In this document: one piece after another, positions 1 to 9,512 of the stretch | Layout: each line of letters starts with the position of its first letter | Position numbering within the stretch: the first letter of the stretch is position 1 | DNA from: Arenibacter sp041392165 | GTDB taxonomy: Bacteria > Bacteroidota > Bacteroidia > Flavobacteriales > Flavobacteriaceae | NCBI GenBank assembly: GCA_041392165.1 | Contig: JAWKMN010000001.1 | Span: 620,001-684,000 of the forward strand | DNA length: 64,000 bases | Reading direction: 5' to 3' | Notes under the pieces: generated by a model | What the model was told of the DNA's origin: nothing | The model's input: only the letters and a program-made list of their open reading frames with translations | Database searches by the model: none | Program-made: the position numbers and the translations under genes

Positions 1-112
1 TACCAGTGGAGGTACATTTAGTCTGGTCTATAAGCCCCATTATGAATTTTGGCCGATTCCGGAAAATGTAAGGAACAAGAATAAAAATTTAAATCAAAAT
101 ACCGGGTATTGA
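1..112 (+). CDS. SusD/RagB outer-membrane glycan-binding lipoprotein, C-terminal fragment
   Basis: Only the last 36 codons are inside the window; the reading frame begins at base 2 and stops at 110-112. The residues include FWPIPENVRN and end in LNQNTGY, which is the typical SusD/RagB C-terminus (PIP..E......L.QNPGY). SusD proteins are surface lipoproteins that lid the SusC TonB-dependent transporter and bind oligosaccharides. It implies that a SusC/SusD pair lies just left of the window and that the utilization locus extends upstream. A 247-bp gap separates it from the first glycosidase. Confidence 0.8.
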   Translation, partial: TSGGTFSLVYKPHYEFWPIPENVRNKNKNLNQNTGY

Positions 113-359
113 TCGTGGTATATCATTATTGATGTACAAAACCATAGTTTGGAGTTGGAGTTAGTTAATGATTGCCAGGGATTAGCGTGGTTCCTGGCAA
201 TTCATTTATAACCTTAAAAAGAACCGAATCCGTTCCTTTTAAAAAACACCAACGGACTAGTGCGGCCCTTCAATGATAAAATACGCATGACGTGTACAGA
301 GCGGGCCGATCTACTATTTTTAGCTTATTCATAGTATCCTTAATAAAATCATTATACCA

Positions 360-1751
360 ATGATGTCCGCAAAAAAATATTTCCTGTTGTTCTTGGGAGT
401 TTTCCTTGCAATTCATTCCGCAATGGGCCAATCCCAAAAATTCAACCACGATTATTCCCAAACCCTGGTGATGAAACTGGCCTTATCCATTCCTGATGGG
501 GAAGGGGGGTCCAAGGTCTTTTGCAATTTTGAAACCGCATTGGACCTTATTAAAAAAGCTGATCAGCTTAGCCTTCAGGTCCCTAAGGTCATTTATCTGG
601 TCGGATGGCAATATAACGGGCACGATGACAAGTACCCTGCTTTTTTCAAAGTGAATAAGATGCTAAAAAGAGCTGGGGACGCTACCGCCGAAGAAAGTTT
701 GTCATGGTTAATCAAAGAGGCCAAAAAGTACCATACTACGGTGAGTCTCCATATAAACATGACCGATGCTTATGATGACAGTCCGCTGTGGAACAGCTAT
801 CTAAAAGATGGTCTGATCTCAAAACAAAGGGGTGGCGAACTTATGGTCATCGGCAATTACAATAATAAAAAAGCCTATCAGATCAATTACAAAAAGGAAT
901 GGGAGTCAGGGTGGACCCAAAAGCGGATCGATAGCTTATTGACCATAGTACCCGAACTAAAAAATACTGGAACGATCCATATAGATGCTTGGATAGCAAG
1001 GGAAAGCAAAGGTCATCACGAATCTTTGGTGACCGAATCCGAATATCAAAAAAAAGCGTTGGCCTACTGGCGTAAAAAAGGATTGGACGTTACCAGTGAA
1101 TGGGTGATGGACTATATGACCGGATCGGTTCCCTATGCCTGGCATTTTAACGCTAGAACACAGGCCGATTATCTCAACGTTCCTGCAAAGGTGTACACTG
1201 GAAGCGGGATAAACCCGGATATCAAGACCAGTGATTTTGGCTTGGGATTTCTTTTCGGGACCAGTATGTACGGCGAAAACCTATGGCCCATCGCAATTGC
1301 GAATACCGGGTATGACCATCAATGGGACCAAAAATTTGCTAGGGAATTTTATTTAAACTGTCTTCAATATTTCTTTTTGAACCGGCTGGAAAGAAAATCC
1401 ATTACGGGTATGGAAAACGAACGGACCGCCTTTTTTTCCAAAGGGGTAACTACTTCCCTAAAGGATAGTACGGTGCGCCAAAACAACACCCCCTTACGGG
1501 AAGGAAATACGGTGCTTTTTCCGGTAGACTGGAAGGAAGAACCTACTTTGGCAGCCTATAGCGCAGTCGGGACAAAATCCAAACGCTTTACATTGTTTGG
1601 GGCCTGGAAATATTTTAGGGAACTGGACATTTATCTGGTAGGAATGACAGGGCTGGAGCGATCGGGCAAGGTAAAAGTTATGGATGGGAAGATCCCATTA
1701 ACACTGAAAGCGGGACAACCCTATGTGCTAAAACCCCATTCACCGAAATAA
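360..1751 (+). CDS. Secreted GH101-like endo-alpha-N-acetylgalactosaminidase catalytic domain protein
   Basis: This 463-residue secreted protein has a signal peptide (FLLFLGVFLAIHSAMGQ). The segments VPKVIYLVGWQYNGHDDKYP and HINMTDAYDDSPLW resemble the (beta/alpha)8 barrel of GH101 enzymes, which release Gal-beta-1,3-GalNAc (core 1) from Ser/Thr of mucin-type glycoproteins. Candidate catalytic residues are D209 in IHIDAW (nucleophile) and E247 in TSEW (acid/base). Their spacing of about 38 residues is close to that I recall for characterised GH101 enzymes. Those enzymes usually exceed 1000 residues with several beta-sandwich domains; here only the barrel plus a short C-terminal beta domain is present, so it may be a GH101-related clan member with different specificity. 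Two in-frame ATGs (360, 363) start the gene. It opens a co-directional run of glycan enzymes. Confidence 0.6.
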   Translation: MMSAKKYFLLFLGVFLAIHSAMGQSQKFNHDYSQTLVMKLALSIPDGEGGSKVFCNFETALDLIKKADQLSLQVPKVIYLVGWQYNGHDDKYPAFFKVNKMLKRAGDATAEESLSWLIKEAKKYHTTVSLHINMTDAYDDSPLWNSYLKDGLISKQRGGELMVIGNYNNKKAYQINYKKEWESGWTQKRIDSLLTIVPELKNTGTIHIDAWIARESKGHHESLVTESEYQKKALAYWRKKGLDVTSEWVMDYMTGSVPYAWHFNARTQADYLNVPAKVYTGSGINPDIKTSDFGLGFLFGTSMYGENLWPIAIANTGYDHQWDQKFAREFYLNCLQYFFLNRLERKSITGMENERTAFFSKGVTTSLKDSTVRQNNTPLREGNTVLFPVDWKEEPTLAAYSAVGTKSKRFTLFGAWKYFRELDIYLVGMTGLERSGKVKVMDGKIPLTLKAGQPYVLKPHSPK

Positions 1752-1813
1752 AACCAATTAGGACGGTAGCACTTAAACTCCAAAAAAGGCGGGAATTTTA
1801 AACCAATCATACA

Positions 1814-3046
1814 ATGGACAAAAACAAAAACAATAGGAGAAAAGACCAAACTCCCAATAGTAGAAGGGGGTTTATGGGCAATATGTCCAAAATCACCCTA
1901 GTTGGGGCTTCCTTGCCGCTTACTACTGCGATGGTGCTTCCGGAAACCAAGGAGGAATTAAGGATAACGGCAGCACCATATCTTCAGGACCTGACAGAAA
2001 ATTCGGTAAGCGTTCATTTCATTACCAACAACAAGGCACATAGCTGGGTGGAATACGGAAAAAACGAACTTGAGCTTAAAGCGGAGACTATCGAAGATGG
2101 TTTTGTACAGGCCAATAATCGGCTTAATACGATCAGGATAAGCGGGCTTGAGTCAAACACTACCTACAACTATAGGGTAATGAGTAGGGAAATTATCAAA
2201 TTCGACCCTTATGATCTGGTTTTTGGAGAAACACTGGCAGGAAACGTACAAACATTTACTACCCTTGACCCTGATTCCGATTCGGTTTCCTGCCTTATCC
2301 TAAATGATATTCATGACCGGCCCTATTCCTTTTCGGACCTACTAGCTCTGAACAAAGATTTCCCTTTTGATTTTGTGGCGCTCAACGGGGATATGTTCGA
2401 TCATCAAACCAACGAGCAACAGCTAATAGATCACCTAATAACCCCCTGTACGGTCCTTTTTGCCAGTGAAAGACCGTTTCTTATGATTCGGGGCAACCAC
2501 GAGACCAGGGGCAAATTTGCCAGAAATATTAAGGACTATTTTACCTTTCGCAATAAGGAGTATTATTTCTCTTTTAAACAGGGCCCCGTACACTGGATCG
2601 TATTGGATTCCGGAGAGGATAAGGAAGATGGGACCCCTGTGTATGGGGATATTGTTCGCTTTGATGCTTTCCGGGAACAACAGGCCAAATGGTTGGATCA
2701 GGAATTGCAGAACCCCATGTTCAGCAACTGTAGGTACCGTGTGGTACTCATGCACATTCCGCCTTTTCATTCGGGCGACTGGCACGGTACTACCCATTGC
2801 AGAAAGCTCTTTCATCCCATTTTTGAAAAATACGGGATACACATGGTCATCTCGGGCCATACCCATCGCTATGGGGTGTATCCTCCTTCGGAGGCCCATA
2901 GCTATCCCATTATCATTGGAGGGGGACCCAAAACGGGAAACAGGACGCTGATCCAATTTAAAGCCGACGAAAAGGGATTGGACGTACGAATGATCAGGGA
3001 CGATGGGACCAATGTGGGTAACTATACTGTTAAGAATGAAAGATAG
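1814..3046 (+). CDS. Tat-exported metallophosphoesterase with purple-acid-phosphatase N-domain
   Basis: The 410-residue protein starts with a twin-arginine motif SRRGFMGN followed by a hydrophobic stretch, indicating Tat export. Residues about 45-150 form a fibronectin-like domain of the purple acid phosphatase N-terminal type (ITAAPYLQDLTENSVSVHF). From about 155 there is a calcineurin-like phosphoesterase domain with the metal motifs NDIHDR (D165, H167), NGDMFDH, RGNHE, LMHIPPF and SGHTHRYG. The dinuclear metal site is complete, so it should hydrolyse phosphomonoesters or diesters. It lies between GH101-like and GH35 genes, which suggests that it acts on a phospho- or phosphono-substituted glycan rather than on free nucleotides; the substrate is inferred. 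Confidence 0.8.
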   Translation: MDKNKNNRRKDQTPNSRRGFMGNMSKITLVGASLPLTTAMVLPETKEELRITAAPYLQDLTENSVSVHFITNNKAHSWVEYGKNELELKAETIEDGFVQANNRLNTIRISGLESNTTYNYRVMSREIIKFDPYDLVFGETLAGNVQTFTTLDPDSDSVSCLILNDIHDRPYSFSDLLALNKDFPFDFVALNGDMFDHQTNEQQLIDHLITPCTVLFASERPFLMIRGNHETRGKFARNIKDYFTFRNKEYYFSFKQGPVHWIVLDSGEDKEDGTPVYGDIVRFDAFREQQAKWLDQELQNPMFSNCRYRVVLMHIPPFHSGDWHGTTHCRKLFHPIFEKYGIHMVISGHTHRYGVYPPSEAHSYPIIIGGGPKTGNRTLIQFKADEKGLDVRMIRDDGTNVGNYTVKNER

Positions 3047-3238
3047 TGTTAAAGCCGGTCCGGTAATGCCATTGGTATGGGCCTTCCTTCCTTGCCTTGG
3101 GGACCAATTGCCCTGAAACGGTGGGACGGAGCCTATTATTCGGGGAGCATTACAGGCAAGAAGGACATGGGGCAACAAAAGTGCGGAACCCGTGAATATT
3201 GAAATGAGAATGTCCGTATTGCCCATTTTAAACAATTA

Positions 3239-5559
3239 ATGAATTTTAAAAATCCAAAATTGGAAACTAGAAAAACCTTGATAACCCTAATCTGGACCTT
3301 GGCAATGTGGTTTGTCTTCTTGGTAGGAATGGCCCAACAGCCTAGCTATTCGTTGGATGCTGCCTCTATAGGTGCGCCAGTGCAAAGTGGTGATCTTAAA
3401 CTGGGGGACCACCCGGGAACCCCCTATCAGTTCGGTGCCAACAATCAGTATTTGTTACGGGACGGAAAACCATGGTTCCCCATCATGGGAGAGTTTCATT
3501 ACAGTCGCTACCCACACGAGTACTGGGAAGAAGAAATCTTAAAAATGAAAAGTGCCGGACTTTCCATAATCGCCACCTACGTATTTTGGAATACCCATGA
3601 ATATCCCAAGGGCAAATGGAATTGGGAGGGCGATTTTAACCTAAGGGAATTTGTGGAGCTCTGCCAAAAATATAATATGTACGTATGGTTGCGCATAGGC
3701 CCCTGGTGCCACGGAGAGCAATTGTACGGTGGTCATCCGGAATGGATCGCCAAGATGCCGGGCAGAAGAAGCAATGCCCCTGAGTATTTAAAGGAGGTAA
3801 GACATCTATATCACCAGATTGCACAGCAAACAAAAGGGTTGTATTACAGGCAAGGAGGGCCCGTTTTAGGGGTGCAATTGGAAAATGAATACGCCTCTGG
3901 TCAACCGGAACATATGGATACTTTAAAACAAATTGCATTACAAGCGGAAATCTCCCCGGTGTATTTTAGTATTACCGCAAATACGGTATTCCATGACAAG
4001 GAGTTTGGTTTTTTACCCTTACAGGGAGCCTATCCCTATAGGGGATGGACCCAAGGGGGAGGTGGACCTACAAAGGATTTCTTGTACGGGAACGACCAAT
4101 GGATTATGGGCGATGCCCTAGGCCAACTGTATTACGATCCCGATAAATATCCCCGGGGCCTTTGTGAACAGGGATGTGGAGGTCAGATGAAGTACCAAAA
4201 TAGATTTACAGTGGAACCGCATGTCGTAGAAGCCCATTTACAGAACCAAATAGGAAGGGGCATGAACCTTATAGGGTATTATATGTCCCACGGGGGGACA
4301 CAGACCCCTGGCCTTAAGGAACCGGGGTATCCTGAATCTTACGATTTTCAGGCTCCAATAGGGGAATTTGGACTGCTCCGGCGATCTTACCGCTGCCTTA
4401 GGATATTACATCATTTTATAAACGATTTTGGTCATGACTTAGCGGCTATGCAAGTGGTATATCCCCGGCATCCTGTAATCAATGAGCGGAATACGGACAG
4501 TTTACGCTATGTGGCAAGGATAAATGGAAATGCGGGATTTCTTTTTCTGGCAACACCCAGGTTCGGATTCCCATGCCGGATAAAACGGCAAAATTCAAAG
4601 TGAAATTGCCAGGGGAAACTTTGGAATTTCCAAGAAAACCGTTGGTGCTTAAAGGAGGGACTACTGCAATACTTCCCATAAACCTGTCCTTAAAAAACAA
4701 GGTGCTCTTAAAATATGCCACAGCACAGCCTCTTGCCCGTATGGATGACCAAGAAAAAGAAACCCTTTTCTTGATGGAGTTGCAGGGAACGACCGTTGAA
4801 CTTGCCTTGGAATCCGGTAATATCAAGAAAATTAATGCGAAAGGCTGGCATCAAGAAGTTAAAAAGGGAATCGTATACCTAAACCAGGGAACGGGGACCA
4901 AGCGGCCGATTATTGTAGAAGCCCATAACGGTAAAGAATCCGTTATAATGGTGATAAATAGAAATGAGGCCGAAAATAGTTGGAGGGGAACCATAAACAA
5001 CAAAGAGCATATCCTTATCACACCTGCCGATATTTTAGTGGATAACGAAGGAATAGAACTCAGACAGACGGGGAATCCCCATTTTGATGTGGCCATTTAT
5101 CCAAGACCACAAAAAGATTTCATGGTTGATGGAAAAATAATAAAATCCAAAAGGCAAGGGGTTTTTGAGCGCTATTCCATCATCTTGGATACTATCCATA
5201 CCCAGTTTGGGGCAAAGCGAATTACCGCCAATAAGGTGGCATTTCGAATTCCGGAAACCCTCTTTAAAAATTGTCGGGATCTACTGCTTACTCTTCCCTA
5301 TTTGGGAGGAAGTGCCACAGCCAGCATCAATGGTACCGTCCAAACAGATCATTTGTTCCATGGACCGGATTGGGAAATGGGGATAAAGCGCTTTATGCCG
5401 GAATTTAGCGGGGAACAAATACTTTTTGAAGCATTGCCCTGGTCCGATGAAATTAGTGGGGTGGCCCCACAGCTCATTGATGCGATAAAAAAACAGGGAC
5501 CAAAAATGCACGACATGGTCATAAGGCCCCAGTACGGAGTACATATAAAAACCGATTAA
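3239..5559 (+). pseudogene. GH35 beta-galactosidase, interrupted by one frameshift
   Basis: The first frame (3239-4603) encodes a signal peptide and a GH35 barrel: YVFWNTHEYPKGKWNWEG, LRIGPWCHGE and QLENEYAS with putative acid/base E217. It runs out of frame after GNAGFLFL. The second frame (from 4573, readable upstream of it as NTQVRIPMPDK) continues with the family beta-sandwich domains to 5559. Adding one T to the T5 run at 4542-4546 restores a continuous reading through FLFSGNTQVRIPMPDK and a protein of about 773 residues. GH35 enzymes remove terminal beta-linked galactose. The break is either a recent mutation or a homopolymer sequencing error; the sequence on both sides shows no other decay, which favours the latter. 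Confidence 0.8.
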
Positions 5560-5593
5560 GCTGTTATAATGGCCGGTTAAAATCAATTGTAAA

Positions 5594-6457
5594 ATGAAAA
5601 CAAAAAACGTACTGTATTTTCTATTCTTTTCGATTTTGGGAACCCAATCGATTTGGAGTCAGAATAGCCTTAACGTAATGAGTTTTAACGTAAGGTATGA
5701 TGAATTGTTTTACGATGCCGATAATACTTCTATGGACGATTGGCCGCATCGAAAGGGATTTCAGGCAGACCTTCTGGAATTTCACCAGCCCGACGTTATC
5801 GGGATGCAGGAACCGCTTGGGCACCAGGTGGCCTATTTTTCCAAAGAGCTACCCGATTATGGATGGATCGGTGTGGGCAGGGAGGATGGAAAAAACGAAG
5901 GGGAGTACAATCCGATCTTCTATAAAAAAGATAAAATGGAATTGTTGTCATCAGGAACGTTCTGGCTTTCCCAAAATCCCGAAAAGCCCAGCAAATCCTG
6001 GGATGCCGTCTATACCAGGATCTGTACCTGGGCCTTGTTCCGATTAAAGGGCTCCGGGAGCAAGTTTTATGTTTTCAACACCCATTTTGACAGCAAAGGG
6101 GAAAAAGCAAGGTTGGAAAGTGCTCGTTTGATCAATAGCAGGATAAAGGATTTGGAGGCCCATATCCCCGTATTTGTTATCGGCGATTTTAATTTCACCC
6201 CGGATAGTCCGGCGTATGCCACGATAACGGGACAAAGCTTGCAAGATAGTAAAGTGGTCAGTACCGTTGATCCCTATGGTCCCGAGGGAACATTTAGCGG
6301 GTTTCGTTTTGACAAGGCACCAACAAACCGGATCGATTACATTTTTGTGAACAAAAAGGTAAAGGCACTCCGGTATGGCGTTCTTACCGATAACAAAAAC
6401 CAAAGATATCCTTCTGATCACTTGCCCGTAACCGTGTTTGCTCGGTTTTCGGAATAA
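5594..6457 (+). CDS. Secreted endonuclease/exonuclease/phosphatase (EEP) family phosphodiesterase
   Basis: This 287-residue protein has a signal peptide (YFLFFSILGTQSIWSQ) and a full EEP fold. It shows MSFNVRYD at the start, DVIGMQE with the metal-ligand Glu, FNTHFDSKG, VIGDFNF with the catalytic Asp-Asn pair, RIDYIF and the terminal SDHLPV His. The superfamily includes DNase I, sphingomyelinases and inositol phosphatases, all metal-dependent phosphoester hydrolases. A secreted version inside a glycan locus is likely to remove a phosphate- or phosphonate-linked group from the glycan; the substrate cannot be read from the sequence. It lies 34 bp after the GH35 gene and 51 bp before the next, consistent with one operon. 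Confidence 0.85.
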   Translation: MKTKNVLYFLFFSILGTQSIWSQNSLNVMSFNVRYDELFYDADNTSMDDWPHRKGFQADLLEFHQPDVIGMQEPLGHQVAYFSKELPDYGWIGVGREDGKNEGEYNPIFYKKDKMELLSSGTFWLSQNPEKPSKSWDAVYTRICTWALFRLKGSGSKFYVFNTHFDSKGEKARLESARLINSRIKDLEAHIPVFVIGDFNFTPDSPAYATITGQSLQDSKVVSTVDPYGPEGTFSGFRFDKAPTNRIDYIFVNKKVKALRYGVLTDNKNQRYPSDHLPVTVFARFSE

Positions 6458-6508
6458 TAAAAGTATGTGCTAGAAAGGTAAACCTAGTTTGCCATAAGAT
6501 AAGGAACA

Positions 6509-9507
6509 ATGCCAAACGACATGAAGATGAACATAACAAAGAACGTATTTTTTAGAAACACCTTATGGGCGTTTTTTTTAATATTTCTTGGCCATGCCCA
6601 AAACAAACCATCTAGTTACACCGTGGCCAATGCCCCTTGGGAAGAATGGTTGGGCAACCATCGTGCAGCACTTACAGTTGATGCACCTTCAGATGTGGTG
6701 GCTTTAGACCTGGAATGGCGCAGGCACGATAAGGATCCGCAAGAAAAACGGTTTATAATTGTGCATAGTGAAAGTGGTGATACCATACCTAATATCCACA
6801 GGATACAGGTAAACAAAGAAAAGTGTCAGCTTATATTCGGTCCTGCATCCCAAAAAGGAATGTACCATTTCTATTATTTGCCCTATGCGGTCCAAAAAGA
6901 ATACGGCTTCTATAACAAGGGATATCTTCAAAAGGAAGAAGCCCCGGCTAAGGAATGGCATACCAAAAACAATCCGTCCCATCCTAAAAAATGGAGAACC
7001 CTTCCCAAGGCCAAATTATTGGGATTTGAGGCGCGTACTGAATTCGACAGTTTTTACCCTATGGAGGTCATTGCCCTCCAAAAAGAAAAAGATTCACTTT
7101 TGCATCGGTACCCCCAGGATTTTCTTGTCTTTCCCGAAGACCGTAAATTTCCTATACGTATGCTGGATGAGATTCCCAAAAAATGGATTTCGAGCGGTCC
7201 TGCAAATCAATTTCATGGAAAGGCGGAAAAGAACGAATACTATACTTTTCAATTGGGGATTTTTGCTTCCCTCAAGGACCTGGAAGACGTGACGGTCTCT
7301 TTTTCACCTCTAGAGAACGGGGATTCCAAAATCCCGAACACAAACCTTACCTGCTTTAATACAGGTGGAATAGGGCCCTACGGAAACCCATTTACCAAAC
7401 AGGTCCATATTCCAAAAGGCAATGTTCAACCGCTCTGGATAGGGGTCGATGTTCCCAAAGATTTACCTAGTGGTATTTATATGGGCGAAGTTACCATTTC
7501 CTCTAAAAATTCCCTTTCCCAGACCATTGAAGTGGCATTAACGATAAATGAAAAGGTGCTCGATGACCGCGGTGATGGTGAGGCATGGTGCCATTCCCGA
7601 TTGCGATGGCTCAATTCTACCCTGGGGATAGATGATCGGCCTACCAAAGAATATGCCCCCATTAAACCCAGGGCCGAAAATGGTTTCGAACTTACCGGAA
7701 AAGAAATTGCTGTTTCCCCACAATTTTTACCAAGCTCGTTTAAGGTAAAAGGTGCCGAAATGCTAAATCGGCCTATCTCCTTCAAGATCATGACCGAAAA
7801 AGGGGAGGTAGCGTTCTCGAAACCTAAGATGGGCCAAATCCTAAAAGAGGCCACGGGTATCGTAAACGGTTCTTGGGAAAACATCTCGTCCAACTTGAAA
7901 CTGGTGGGCAATGGAACCATTGAAGCCGACGGATACATCCACTACAAAATTAAGCTTAAGGCCCTGCAGTCTCTTGATGTAAAGGACATCCGATTGGAAA
8001 TACCTTTTAAGAAAGAGGTTGCCGAATACATAATGGGGATGGGTTTGCCAGGAACCACCGTTCCTGAAAATCACAGTGCAAAATGGGAAGGCCCACATGA
8101 TAGTTTCTGGATCGGAAATACCGCGGCCGGACTTTGGTTCGAATTACGGGGCGATGGGTATCATGGTCCGTTATTGAACCTGTATCGCCCAGAATATCCG
8201 GTTTCGTGGTCGAACAACGGCAAGGGAGGCTTTACGATCGAAGGTGGAACCGATGAGGTCAATGCCATTGCATACAGTGGGGAACGTCATCTTGAGAAAG
8301 GGGAGGAGATCCAATTTGAGTGGTCAATGCTTTTGACACCGGTAAAGGAAATCGACTACAAAAGTCAGTTCACCGATCGCTATTACCATAACGGAGGGGA
8401 TCCTTTGCCTTCTGAGCAAGATTTGAAGAGCGGAGTGAAAATTGTAAATCTGCACCACGCCAATAACTATAACCCCCATATTAACTATCCCTTTGTAGCA
8501 GTAGATTCCTTAAAATGGTTCGTGGACCAAATGCATCTTAAGGGGCAAAAGGTAAAGCTGTATTATACCATCAGGGAGCTTACCGATTACGCCAGTGAAA
8601 TTTGGGCCCTACGCAGTTTGGGCAATGAGATTCTCGGTGAAGGCAAGGGTGGGGGCTACCCTTGGTTGCGGGAGCATTTGGTGAGCGGTTACCGGCCCCA
8701 ATGGTACCAATGGTTCCCGGATAAAAGTGCCGATGCCTCCATTGTGAACGCTCCTGGGGATTCCCGTTGGTACAATTATTACATTGAAGGTCTGGCATGG
8801 TTGGTGAAAAATACCGGTATAGACGGACTTTATCTTGATGACGTGTCCTATGACAGACGAACCGTGAAACGCATACGGAAGGTATTGGACGATCTAAAGC
8901 CCCGCTCTATGTTGGACCTACATTCCAATACTGGCTTTTCAAAAGGACCGGCTACCCAGTACACCGAGTTTTTTCCCTTTATGGATAAATTATGGTTCGG
9001 GGAAAGTTTTAATTATGATGAAATGCCACCTGAAAATTGGTTGGTCGAGGTCTCCGGTATTCCCTTTGGCCTCATGGGAGATATGCTTCATGCCGGAGGT
9101 AACCCCTGGCGTGGAATGGTCTACGGGATGACGGTGCGCTATCCCTGGTTTACAGAAGGGGTCAGTTGTGATCCAAGGGATCTATGGAAAATATGGGATG
9201 ATTTTGGTATAGCCGAGTCCAAAATGATTGGCTATTGGGAAAAAGTTCACCCATAACCGTAGACAGGGATGATGTTAAGGCCACTATTTATGTCAAGAAT
9301 GGCAGGGCCCTGATATCCATTGCAAGTTGGGCCCCGGAAAAGGTAAATGTGAAACTGGATATCGATGTAAAGGCATTGGGGATGGACGGTAAAAAAGTAA
9401 CACTATATGCACCACAAATTAAGGAATTTCAAGAAGAAAGCACTTTTGAACTTAGCGATGGGATTCCGATGTTGCCAGCAAAAGGTTGGCTATTGTATTT
9501 AAAATAA
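6509..9507 (+). pseudogene. GH123-like (DUF6067) glycoside hydrolase, one frameshift near the C-terminus
   Basis: The main frame (6509-9256) encodes a signal peptide, N-terminal beta-sandwich domains (to about residue 350) and a barrel containing LYLDDVSYDRR and MLDLHSNTGF. It stops at YWEKVHP. The next frame carries SSPITVDRDDVKATIYVKNG and a C-terminal beta domain to 9507. Adding one A to the A5 run at 9240-9244 gives YWEKSSPI and an intact protein of about 998 residues. The architecture resembles Bacteroidota DUF6067/GH123-like proteins; GH123 enzymes are beta-N-acetylgalactosaminidases, but exact activity is uncertain here. The lesion truncates only about 85 residues, so the product could still fold if the break is real. 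Confidence 0.65.
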
Positions 9508-9512
9508 AATCT

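Noticed and set aside
2435..3235. Long minus-strand open frame of 266 codons opposite the metallophosphoesterase
   Set aside because: It is antisense to a gene with clear catalytic motifs, has no recognisable domain, and arises from codon bias of the real gene.
4540..4575. Programmed ribosomal frameshift in the GH35 gene
   Set aside because: A T5 run alone is not a convincing slippery site, no downstream structure was apparent, and similar lesions occur in several unrelated genes of the window.
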